From Acidobacteriaceae bacterium (GTDB lineage Bacteria; Acidobacteriota; Terriglobia; Terriglobales; Acidobacteriaceae), in NCBI GenBank assembly GCA_003133425.1, contig PKXI01000386.1, positions 30,323-63,398 on the forward strand: a stretch of 33,076 bases of DNA, written 5' to 3'. This document shows positions 23,751-30,981 of the stretch, piece after piece (within the stretch, counting starts at the first letter, position 1; the number at the start of each line of letters is the position of its first letter). The notes under the pieces were generated by a model. That model was given only the letters and a program-made list of their open reading frames with translations, made no database searches and had not been told where the DNA came from. Both the position numbers and the translations under genes were made by a program.

Positions 23751-25129
23751 CGGCGAATCTCCACGCCTTGCTCGCTTGCCTTCTTCTGCTCGGTATTCGC
23801 CTGCTCAGAACTTGCCTCTCGGGGCGCGGGCTTCTGTATCTGCCGCTCCGCATCCGGAGTCGCTTCAGCCGAAACAGACCAGGCTTCGCAAAGCGCATCG
23901 AGTCGAGCCGAATCGCCCTCACGTGCAGCCTGCTTGATTGCCTGCATGGGCGGGTGAAGGAACTTGTTCACCAGGCCGCGCGTGAGGGCTTCAACGGCGG
24001 CGGCCTGCTCCGCCGTAAGAGTTCCCAATCGACCCTGAATGCGATGCAACTCGCCCTGGCGAATTTCTTCGGCTTTACGTTGAAGTGCCACGATTGCCGG
24101 GGCCAGATTCACTGTGCGCTGACGCTGCTGGAAGCGTTCGACCTCTGCGGCAATCAGCGATTCGGCATCGCGCGCCTCGCGGCTGCGCTCTTCCATGTGA
24201 GCAGCGGCTACCTGCTGCAGGTCGTCGATGTCGTAGACAAATATTCCGTCCAGCTTGTTCATCGCCGGGTCCACGTCGCGGGGCACTGCGATGTCGATGA
24301 AGAACATGGGGCGATTGCGGCGGCGATGCAGGAAGGCCTGTCCGTGCTCAGGACGGAAGATATGGTGAGGTGCGCCGGTCGAACTTATCACAATGTCTGC
24401 GCTGCTGGCCGCTTCGTAAAGTTGCTCGAATGGAACCACCTGCGGAACCACGAGGCCTTGAAACTCCTCGGCCATACGGCGGGCCCGCTCTTGTGTGCGG
24501 TTGGTGACAAGAATTGCGCCGGCTCCCTGCTGGACCAGATGACGGGCCGCCAATTCGCTCATCTTACCGGCGCCGACAAGGAAAACGGTTCGCCCTTGCA
24601 GTGATCCAAAGATCTTGCGCGCGAGATCGACGGCGACAGAAGCGATGGATACGTGGTTGGAACCGATGCCGGTCTCTGAGCGAGCTTTTTTTGCGGCAGC
24701 AAACGCGCTCTGGAGCAGGTGTTCGAGTTGTGCGGCGACAGTGCCCGAAGCCTTCGCAACAGCGAAAGCTTCTTTCACCTGGCCCAGGATTTGCGGCTCG
24801 CCCACCACCATCGAGTCGAGGCTGGCGGCCATGCGGAAGAGATGGCTAACGGCTTCGTTATCGCGGTGTTCGTATATGTGCGGAGCCAGAAGTGCGGGGT
24901 CCAGATCGAAATGGCTATGTAGGAAACTGGTCAGATCGGTATCCGGAGATTCGACGGCGGCCAACAACTCCACACGGTTGCATGTGGAAACGATCATGCA
25001 CTCGCTGACACCGGGCATGTCGGCGAGGGCACGTGTGGTTTCGGGCAGATCTTCACGGGAGATAGCAATGCGCTCGCGCAGTTCGATGGGCGCTGTCTTG
25101 TGGTTCACTCCGATGAGCGCGAGAGTCAT
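23747..25129 (-). CDS. hemA: Glutamyl-tRNA reductase
   Basis: A 460-residue HemA, which reduces glutamyl-tRNA to glutamate-1-semialdehyde, the entry and usual control point of C5 heme synthesis. It starts LALIGVNHKTAPIELRE; the catalytic cysteine is Cys50 in VSTCNRVEL; DSMVVGEPQILGQVKEAF and GSNHVSIASVAVDLA are family blocks; the NADPH domain shows VFLVGAGKMSELAARHL; the C-terminal dimerisation helix follows. The final 35 residues are a charged, low-complexity tail. The ATG at 25129 is chosen from homology; the frame is open to 25444 but that part overlaps ccsA and is not protein-like. It overlaps ccsA upstream and hemC downstream by 4 nt each. Confidence 0.96.
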   Translation of the reverse strand: MTLALIGVNHKTAPIELRERIAISREDLPETTRALADMPGVSECMIVSTCNRVELLAAVESPDTDLTSFLHSHFDLDPALLAPHIYEHRDNEAVSHLFRMAASLDSMVVGEPQILGQVKEAFAVAKASGTVAAQLEHLLQSAFAAAKKARSETGIGSNHVSIASVAVDLARKIFGSLQGRTVFLVGAGKMSELAARHLVQQGAGAILVTNRTQERARRMAEEFQGLVVPQVVPFEQLYEAASSADIVISSTGAPHHIFRPEHGQAFLHRRRNRPMFFIDIAVPRDVDPAMNKLDGIFVYDIDDLQQVAAAHMEERSREARDAESLIAAEVERFQQRQRTVNLAPAIVALQRKAEEIRQGELHRIQGRLGTLTAEQAAAVEALTRGLVNKFLHPPMQAIKQAAREGDSARLDALCEAWSVSAEATPDAERQIQKPAPREASSEQANTEQKKASEQGVEIRR

Positions 25130-25974
25130 TGGGGACCGAACCTGTGCACGTGGCTGAAGAGGTTTGCGGCCCAGACGGCCATCATGACGACGAGAACGGC
25201 GCCAGAAAGGTATGCAGCTTTGCGCCCTCGGAGGCCGACACTGCGACGAACGAAGAGCAGGAGGACATACACTGCCCAGCTGATGAAGGAGGCAATGACT
25301 TTGGGGTCGGCGAAGTAGGCGGCGCCAAGGGTAGTTTCCTGGGCAAGCACGGAACCAATGACAAGGCCGACAGTCATGCACGGAAAGCCAAACTCCAGCG
25401 TTGCATGGGAAATGCGCTCGAGCGTGTCCAGGGGTGGCAGCCATTCAAAGGGCGCCCACCATGAGCTTTCGCCTGGTTTTGGTTTGGATTTGATTCGGCG
25501 CTCCTGCACCAGGTAAAGCATGGAGGCCAGCAGGCTGAAACAGAGTGCTGCATAGGCCATGAGAAGCGCCACAATGTGGGCTACAAGCCAACTTGTCCGA
25601 ACGCCCTCGGAGGGAAATGTGTAGCGATCGGGCCCCAGCGCGGGGACAAAGACCAGGAAGAATGTCGCCGGCAGGGCAAAGATACCAAGGGAGATCGCGT
25701 CGTATAGCCACCAGACGAGGAAGAACAGCCCTGCCACGGCGAGACCAAGGAGGGATTCGATTTCGCGGACTGTGACCGGCATCCAGTGGTGGGCCTGGAC
25801 CAGCATCTCGATCACGGAGACGAAGTGGAAAAAGAAGGCCATCCCACCTAGATGCACACATGTTTTCCGCCAGCGGAGGATGCCATAAAGCACGGCCGGG
25901 AAGACGGCAACACACGCCGCCGCGTAGAGGATAGCCGCAACTCGTAGCCAGAGGAGGTACATCTCGTTCTTCAC
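25126..25974 (-). CDS. CcsA/HemX-type cytochrome c biogenesis membrane protein
   Basis: A 282-residue polytopic membrane protein with about eight hydrophobic segments. It matches the CcsA/HemX (CcmC/CcmF-related) family: SWLVAHIVALLMAYAALCFS with LASMLYLVQERRIK, the block LDTLERISHATLEFGFPCMTVGLV, and YFADPKVIASFISWAVY in place of WDPKE. Conserved histidines (His41, His50, His62-63 and others) could hold heme. The family either exports heme for cytochrome c maturation or, as HemX beside hemA, tunes HemA levels. It is the first gene of the heme operon and overlaps hemA by 4 nt. AAGG lies 8 nt before the ATG. CcsA and HemX roles cannot be separated here. Confidence 0.85.
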   Translation of the reverse strand: MKNEMYLLWLRVAAILYAAACVAVFPAVLYGILRWRKTCVHLGGMAFFFHFVSVIEMLVQAHHWMPVTVREIESLLGLAVAGLFFLVWWLYDAISLGIFALPATFFLVFVPALGPDRYTFPSEGVRTSWLVAHIVALLMAYAALCFSLLASMLYLVQERRIKSKPKPGESSWWAPFEWLPPLDTLERISHATLEFGFPCMTVGLVIGSVLAQETTLGAAYFADPKVIASFISWAVYVLLLFVRRSVGLRGRKAAYLSGAVLVVMMAVWAANLFSHVHRFGPQ

Positions 25975-25999
25975 CTTAAAGCGTTTAGGGGCAGTAGAC

Positions 26000-26015
26000 T
26001 GTGATCCAAATCACC
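26000..26015 (-). promoter_or_regulatory. CRP/FNR-like site upstream of the heme operon
   Basis: TGTGA-TCCAAA-TCACC (plus strand) matches the CRP-type TGTGA-N6-TCACA pattern at 9 of 10 positions and contains the perfect palindrome GTGAT-CCAA-ATCAC, which also fits FNR-like spacing. It lies 25 bp upstream of the ccsA start, so a bound regulator would overlap or adjoin the promoter. Which regulator binds is inferred, not shown. Confidence 0.55.
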
Positions 26016-26461
26016 TAAAACGGGCGTCAGGAATCAGGGCTCAGGGGTCATTTCCAAGTTCCCGCTCGTCGAAAAGCCGCGTACGGGCTGTTAACTCCAG
26101 AGTAAATCTTCCGGGTGAAGGCGTGTGCGCAAGTGTGCATGCGGAGATACACAAAATTTTGGCGAAATTGGACAATTAGGTGGATTCTAAGCGAGTTTGG
26201 CCTCCCGGCGGCTCGTAAGTTGTTGATTCCTGGTTGAACGAGTAGGCGTACGCGCGGACTTTTTGCGCTTTTTCGTATTTTTTGAAAACGATCTTAACTC
26301 ATTTATGTTGTTTGTTTTATGGGACATTTCCAGGAGATGTGCGCGCCAGAAGCGACCATTTCTTGCCATTTTGCGCCTCGAGGGCTGAAATCGCTTTTTG
26401 CAGAGGGTCTTCGCGGAGCGGTCGCTGGAGGTTTTCGGATACTCGATGGTCGCGGACCGCA
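26016..26461. other. AT-rich intergenic region upstream of the heme operon
   Basis: About 450 nt without a supported gene and with lower G+C than the flanks from about 26110 to 26330. Open frames on both strands look random. It separates the divergent heme operon and the GNAT remnant, and may include degraded sequence belonging to the latter. Confidence 0.45.
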
Positions 26462-26599
26462 AGGGCGGCGGAGATTGGCGAAGTACGGGCTTTGGTGGTG
26501 CACACGGGAGATGAGCAGGCGCGAAGGGTTCTTGAGCGGTTCGATTTTGAGGGGTCGCCTACGGACCCGCTCCATCTCTTTGTAGCGGTGAAGAATATC
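26462..26599 (+). pseudogene. C-terminal remnant of a GNAT acetyltransferase
   Basis: This frame reads RAAEIGEVRALVVHTGDEQ, then RRVLERFDFEGSPTDPLHLF and VAVKNI. That is the closing part of GNAT acetyltransferases of the TacT/AtaT toxin-like group, which end ALVVHA..DEA..FYERFGF.PSPTDPLHLF..LKD. The first ~110 residues, including the acetyl-CoA loop, are not found in this frame; traces may exist in the neighbouring frame (about 26420-26460), suggesting a frameshift plus decay. No DUF1778-type antitoxin is visible. The original stop is lost and the frame runs on to 26671. It is not functional. Confidence 0.6.
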
Positions 26600-26621
26600 G
26601 GGTGCTTCCGGCTTCCCGGAA

Positions 26622-26900
26622 TTACTGCGGCTGAGTCGTGGTCGTGGTCGTCGTCTGTTGCTCCGGGGTAGGATTCCTGGTGGTCGTTGTCTTTTGCTTC
26701 TCCTTCGTTTCCTGCTTCTTATTGTTGCGATTTTTCTTCGTTTTGGTCTTGGTGGTCTGGGTGGTGTGGGTTGTTGGCTCAGTTGGAGTCTGTGTCGTGG
26801 TGGTGGTGGATTGCGTGGTGTCCTGTGCCGTTACCGGCAGCGACATCGCAAGCACGACGAGCGATCCGGCGACAACAGCACATAGTTTTCTAAACTTCAT
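26622..26900 (-). CDS. Thr/Lys-rich exported low-complexity peptide
   Basis: A 92-residue exported protein. Residues 1-25 are a clear signal peptide (MKFRKLCAVVAGSLVVLAMS, cleavage after PVTA). The mature 67 residues are almost only Thr, Lys, Gln, Asn, Glu and Pro, with Thr runs at both ends and a basic KNRNNKKQETKEKQK middle. It has no fold I recognise and is probably disordered. AGGAGA stands 6 nt before the ATG, a good ribosome site that supports a real gene. It is convergent with the GNAT remnant. Similar small signal-peptide plus low-complexity genes are annotated as hypothetical in soil acidobacteria. Confidence 0.65.
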   Translation of the reverse strand: MKFRKLCAVVAGSLVVLAMSLPVTAQDTTQSTTTTTQTPTEPTTHTTQTTKTKTKKNRNNKKQETKEKQKTTTTRNPTPEQQTTTTTTTQPQ

Positions 26901-27361
26901 TCGATTCTCCTTATGTTCGTCTGGAATGTGAGCCTTGAATGACGCACGGATTCCGACCGCGGTGAACTGCTTCCTTCACGGTATGCCTAGGTTCGCCTAT
27001 CGCCGAGCGCAATGCTGTACAGAATGGGTCATGGCGTGAGACAAGGCCTGCTGTCAGGCCGATTGGGCGATTATCAAGTTGCGCAAAGGAGGGACCTGCG
27101 GCGGGGTTGTTGCGGGACGAAGACGAAAGGATTAGTGGGTCGCCGATGGCCGGTAGATGATGCCGATCACAATGCCGAACCCTGCAGTGTGAGTGCGCGA
27201 ACCTTTCCGTCGTTATTCGTCAAGGACTTTGGGTTTGACCTAACTGCGCACGCCTCCCGATACCTCAAAGCCTGCGTCAGTCTCGGCATTGACGTGAATT
27301 ATCCACTGTCGAGAGGCGTCCTACCGCTAGCCCGTCCCACCGCGATACTCTTAAAGCCAAC
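26901..27361. other. Intergenic region before mutS
   Basis: 461 nt. An open frame from 27012 runs to 27365 on the plus strand but has no family features or ribosome site and overlaps the mutS start; I do not count it. The mutS promoter should lie near its end; TACTCT at 27346-27351 is a possible -10. Confidence 0.4.
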
Positions 27362-30181
27362 GTGATCAAGGGAGACAAACAACCCGGCGCTACGCGCTTT
27401 ACACCTTTGGACGAGGGCTCTGCGGATGAGACGCCGACTCCTCCTTTGGATAAGGCTCCTCCAGAATTGACGCCGTTCATGCGGCAATGGACGGCGGCGA
27501 AGCGGGAGAATCCGGACGCGCTGCTGTTTTTCAGGATGGGGGATTTCTACGAGCTCTTTTATGACGATGCGATAGTGGTAAGCCGGGAACTGCAATTGAC
27601 GCTGACGGCGCGAGACCGGGAACGGAATCAGCCGATGTGCGGGGTTCCCTACCACGCGGTGGACGGGTACCTGACGCGGTTGCTGCGCAAGGGCTACCGC
27701 ATAGCCATCTGCGACCAGATGGAGGATCCAAAACTTACCAAGAAGATCGTTCGCCGCGAGGTGACTCGGGTCCTTACGCCAGGAACGGCATTGGATAATG
27801 CGCTGGGGCAGGAGCAGAACAACTTTCTTGCGGCGCTGTTTGAGGTGGGAGGAGTTGCGGAAAGCACTCCCTCGGGGACAAAAGCCCATGACAGTCTCGG
27901 ACCGCTCCCGGCGCGGCTGAAGCCGCGCCCTTTCAAAGCTGAGCGTTCTTCATCGGAAAATCATAGCGGGAACGAGCATGGACTGATTTGCGCAATCGCG
28001 TTACTGGATGTCTCGACCGGGGAGTTTCGGACGGCGGAGTTTCACGGGGCGAATGCGCGGGAGCTGGCCGCGGACGCGATTCTGATGGCAGGGGCAAGCG
28101 AGGTGCTTGTGGCTTCGAGCTCTGAGCTGCCGGCAGCGCTCGAGCGGATTCCTGCGCGGACACGCGTTGAGGATTGGGTCTGGACGCGTGAATTTGCTGT
28201 ACCGCTGGTGGAGCGGCAGCTCGGCGTGAGGTCGCTCGAAGGATATGGGTTGGTGGGGCACGAAGCGGCGGCGATTGCGGCCGGAGCGGTGCTGCATTAC
28301 GTTCGGACGACGCAAAAGAACGAAGCACTGCACGTGGATTCGCTGCGCTTCGAGGAGCACTCGACAGCGCTGGAACTGGACCAGGTGACGGTACGCAATC
28401 TCGAACTGGTGGAACCACTGTTTGTGGGGCAGGATTCGAGGGCCACGCTGTTTCACACCCTGGACGAGTGCCAGACGCCGATGGGCAAACGGTTGTTGCG
28501 TGCGACTATCCTGCGGCCGCTGATGGATGCGGGGGCACTGGAGGCTCGCTATGAAGCGGTCGGCGAGGCACATGGAGATTTGCTGCGGCGCGAGGAGATT
28601 CGGAGAGCGTTTGCCGGAATCCAGGACCTGGAGCGTCTGCTGGCAAGGTTGAGTCTGGATTCAGCTGGACCGCGCGACGTGAAGGCCCTTGCTGCGAGTT
28701 CACGCAGGCTGCCGGGCTTGAAGACGGCTCTCGGTGCGATGAAGGCGGCCAAGTGGCGGAACGTCGCAGAGAGGCTGGATACGCTTGAGGACGTGACGGC
28801 ACGGATTGAGAAGACGCTGGTGGAAGAGCCCCCGTTGACGCTGGTGGATGGGGGCGCGATTGCGGCCGGTTTGGATGCGGAACTGGATGAGCTGCGCACC
28901 ATTTCAACAACCGGACGGCAGGCGATTGCGGCCATCGAAGGGCGCGAAAGACAGAGAACGGGCATTGGGTCGCTGAAGGTGCGTTACAACTCGGTGTTTG
29001 GCTATTACATCGAGATTACGAAGGCGAACCTTGCGATGGCTCCCGCGGACTATGAGCGCAAGCAGACGCTGGTAAACGCGGAGCGGTTTACGACGCCGGA
29101 GCTCAAAGAGTACGAGCGGAAAATACTAACGGCGCACGACCGTTCGATAGAGATTGAGAAGCGGATTTTTTCTGAACTGCGGACTGCTGTTCTGGAGGCG
29201 GCCGGGCGGATTCGGCGCTCGTCAGCGGCAGTGGCAGAGGCGGACCTGCTGGCGAACTTCGCACACCTGGCGGTGGGGCGCCGGTATGTGCGTCCCCGGA
29301 TTGCCGAGGAGCCGGTGATTGAAGCAGTGGCTGCCCGGCATCCGGTGATTGAGCAGTGGATGGAGGAGACGCGCGAGGGACGATTCATTGCCAACGACCT
29401 TTATCTGAATGCGGCGGATGATGGGCCAAGCCTGCTGCTGATTACCGGACCGAACATGGGCGGCAAGAGCACGTATCTGAGACAGGCTGCAATGCTGGTT
29501 CTACTTGCCCAGATGGGTTGCTTTGTGCCGGCGGAAAGCTTGCGCTTCGGACTGGTCGATCGGATTTACACACGCATCGGGGCGAGCGACAATGTGGCGC
29601 GTGGCCGCTCGACATTCATGGTGGAGATGACGGAAACCGCAACGATCTTGAATACGGCAACGAGGCGGTCACTGATTCTTCTGGACGAGATGGGGCGCGG
29701 TACAGCGACGTTTGACGGGCTTAGCCTGGCTTGGGCAACTGTCGAATTTCTCCACGCTGACACGGGCGCGAGGACGCTATTTGCGACGCATTACCATGAG
29801 CTGACAATGCTGGCCGAGAAGTTGCCGCGAGTGCGAAATCTGCGCGTGGGCGTGAAAGAGGCAGCAGGCGGAATTGTGTTTCTGCACAACATTGAGCCGG
29901 GTGCGGCGAGCAAGAGTTATGGAATTGAAGTTGCACGGCTGGCGGGGCTGCCTGCGCCGGTGATTGAGCGGGCCAAGCACGTGCTGCGCCAGCACGAGAA
30001 GCAGGAGCGTCAGAGCGTTCAGGTGGAGACTGCCGCGGAACCGATGCAACTGACAATTTTCACACCGCTCTCGCAGCGGATTGTGGATCGGATTGAGGCG
30101 ACGGACGTGAACTCGCTGACGCCGCTGCAAGCGCTGAATCTGCTGGAGGAGTTGCAACAGGAATTGAAGGAGCGGGGATGA
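27362..30181 (+). CDS. mutS: DNA mismatch repair protein MutS
   Basis: A MutS of 939 residues, clamp and ATPase that recognises mispairs; the usual length is about 850-880. The mismatch wedge is Phe62-Tyr-Glu64 in RMGDFYELF. Walker A is GPNMGGKST (696-704, Lys702), Walker B ends LLDEMGRGT (Asp775-Glu776), and ATHYHEL follows. Two parts add length: a 38-residue N-terminal extension from the GTG at 27362 (ATG at 27476 is an alternative start but would cut close to the wedge), and an insert of about 44 residues at 164-207 that contains a translated REP-like palindrome. Its stop overlaps the nagZ start by 4 nt. MutL is not in the window. Confidence 0.95.
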   Translation: MIKGDKQPGATRFTPLDEGSADETPTPPLDKAPPELTPFMRQWTAAKRENPDALLFFRMGDFYELFYDDAIVVSRELQLTLTARDRERNQPMCGVPYHAVDGYLTRLLRKGYRIAICDQMEDPKLTKKIVRREVTRVLTPGTALDNALGQEQNNFLAALFEVGGVAESTPSGTKAHDSLGPLPARLKPRPFKAERSSSENHSGNEHGLICAIALLDVSTGEFRTAEFHGANARELAADAILMAGASEVLVASSSELPAALERIPARTRVEDWVWTREFAVPLVERQLGVRSLEGYGLVGHEAAAIAAGAVLHYVRTTQKNEALHVDSLRFEEHSTALELDQVTVRNLELVEPLFVGQDSRATLFHTLDECQTPMGKRLLRATILRPLMDAGALEARYEAVGEAHGDLLRREEIRRAFAGIQDLERLLARLSLDSAGPRDVKALAASSRRLPGLKTALGAMKAAKWRNVAERLDTLEDVTARIEKTLVEEPPLTLVDGGAIAAGLDAELDELRTISTTGRQAIAAIEGRERQRTGIGSLKVRYNSVFGYYIEITKANLAMAPADYERKQTLVNAERFTTPELKEYERKILTAHDRSIEIEKRIFSELRTAVLEAAGRIRRSSAAVAEADLLANFAHLAVGRRYVRPRIAEEPVIEAVAARHPVIEQWMEETREGRFIANDLYLNAADDGPSLLLITGPNMGGKSTYLRQAAMLVLLAQMGCFVPAESLRFGLVDRIYTRIGASDNVARGRSTFMVEMTETATILNTATRRSLILLDEMGRGTATFDGLSLAWATVEFLHADTGARTLFATHYHELTMLAEKLPRVRNLRVGVKEAAGGIVFLHNIEPGAASKSYGIEVARLAGLPAPVIERAKHVLRQHEKQERQSVQVETAAEPMQLTIFTPLSQRIVDRIEATDVNSLTPLQALNLLEELQQELKERG
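27910..27929 (+). repeat. REP-like palindrome inside mutS
   Basis: GGCGCGGCT (27910-27918), GA, and AGCCGCGCC (27921-27929) form a perfect 9-bp stem, followed by CTTTCAAAG. GGCGCGGCTgaAGCCGCGCC is a common intergenic repeat type in this group. Here it is read in frame as PARLKPRPFK within the extra segment of MutS. Confidence 0.75.
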
Positions 30182-30576
30182 CGGCAAGTTTGCGGCGCGC
30201 AGCGGGAAGTCTACTGGTAGTGGGGCTCGGCGGTACGGAACTGACCGGTCTGGAGCGCGCGTGGCTCAGGCTAGTGCGGCCGGCAGGGATCATCCTGTTC
30301 CGGCGCAACATTGCCGATGCGCGACAGACGCGTGCGTTACTGGACGAAGCTACGGGCCTGGGCGCGGCGCACGAGTTGCGATGTGTGGATGTGGAAGGCG
30401 GAACGGTGGACCGGCTGCGAGATGCGCTGGCGCCGATGCCCTCGGCACAGGCTGTCGCGCGGAACTCCTATCCCATGTCTCAAAAGCGAGACATGGGGCA
30501 CCCGCGGGTCAGCTCTACCGGGAACGGTTCCCGGCTGGGGTTCGTATCAATAGAACGGGCCGGTGCGGTTGGATGA
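30178..30576 (+). pseudogene. nagZ: Truncated beta-N-acetylhexosaminidase NagZ
   Basis: The first ~100 residues match NagZ (GH3), which removes GlcNAc from muropeptides: GSLLVVGLGGTELTG, RPAGIILFRRNIADARQ, and CVDVEGGTVDRLRDALAPMPSA, where the family has [VI]D.EGG.V.R[FL]. Homology stops near AQAVA (about 30462), at the CCCATGTCTC hairpin repeat. The catalytic His/Asp loop and the nucleophile Asp are absent; the frame ends at 30574-30576 instead of running ~350 residues. It was once the second gene after mutS, with a 4-nt ATGA overlap. It cannot be an active hydrolase unless another copy exists elsewhere. Confidence 0.8.
30472..30534 (+). repeat. Hairpin repeats at the nagZ break
   Basis: CCCATGTCTC (30472-30481) pairs perfectly with GAGACATGGG (30488-30497), loop AAAAGC, then GGCACCC. 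A second palindrome CCGGGAAC-G-GTTCCCGG follows (30518-30534). The first is the type of palindrome seen between genes in this group (compare CCCATCCTTT at 20782). It sits exactly where NagZ homology ends. Confidence 0.75.
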
Positions 30577-30597
30577 ACGCGCGGCAAGGATGGTGCG

Positions 30598-30789
30598 ATG
30601 GCGAAGTTTCTGTTGTGGTGCATTCTGCTTGTACTGTGCTGGCCGTTGGCGCTGCTGGCGCTAATCGCTTATCCGTTTGTGTGGCTGCTGCTGCTGCCGT
30701 TTCGCCTGGTCGGCATCGCGGTGGGCGGAGCGCTGGAACTGGTGGGCGCGGTGATCTTTTTGCCGGTGCGGGTGCTGCGGGCGATCTGA
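30598..30789 (+). CDS. Small hydrophobic membrane protein (hypothetical)
   Basis: A 63-residue protein with two membrane segments (about 4-26 and 27-56), starting MAKFLLWCILLVLCWPLALL and ending PVRVLRAI. AAGGA lies about 8 nt before the ATG. It follows the broken nagZ, 21 nt after its stop, in the mutS direction. No function is known to me. The clear ribosome site and continuous hydrophobic design argue for a real gene. Confidence 0.6.
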   Translation: MAKFLLWCILLVLCWPLALLALIAYPFVWLLLLPFRLVGIAVGGALELVGAVIFLPVRVLRAI

Positions 30790-30969
30790 GGGCGAGGGCC
30801 TTTGCAGAGCCATCGGGATTGGGGCACGGGGCTTGGTGGCTGGCTCTATTCGTCCAGAATCTGAATCGACGTCGAAGGTCCAAGGTCAGCCGGCGGAGTC
30901 CACGAGCGCAGAACCCACAACGCCGCGCGGCCAAGCCTCGGCGAAGGGACCGCGGTTCCCCGTCCGCAC

Positions 30970-30975
30970 TATAAT
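30970..30975 (+). promoter_or_regulatory. Perfect -10 box of the NtrY-like gene
   Basis: TATAAT ends 6 nt before the ATG at 30982, so initiation would fall at the start codon (leaderless). No ribosome site is present. No good -35 is seen at the usual distance. The ~190 nt before it contain no gene. Confidence 0.5.
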
Positions 30976-30981
30976 CCACGC

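Noticed and set aside
24615..25157. Plus-strand 180-codon frame over hemA
   Set aside because: Lies opposite the well-supported hemA; Arg/Ser-rich shadow composition.
25129..25444. N-terminal extension of HemA from an upstream ATG
   Set aside because: Overlaps ccsA, is Arg/Cys-rich and unlike any HemA; the ATG at 25129 starts the known N-terminus LALIGVNHKTAP.
27012..27365. 117-codon open frame before mutS
   Set aside because: No family features, no ribosome site, random composition, and it overlaps the mutS start.
30261..30974. Long open frame through nagZ remnant and the small membrane protein
   Set aside because: It is out of frame with the recognisable NagZ sequence and with the 63-residue membrane protein, and its Gly/Arg/Cys-rich composition is typical of an antisense or shifted frame in G-rich DNA.
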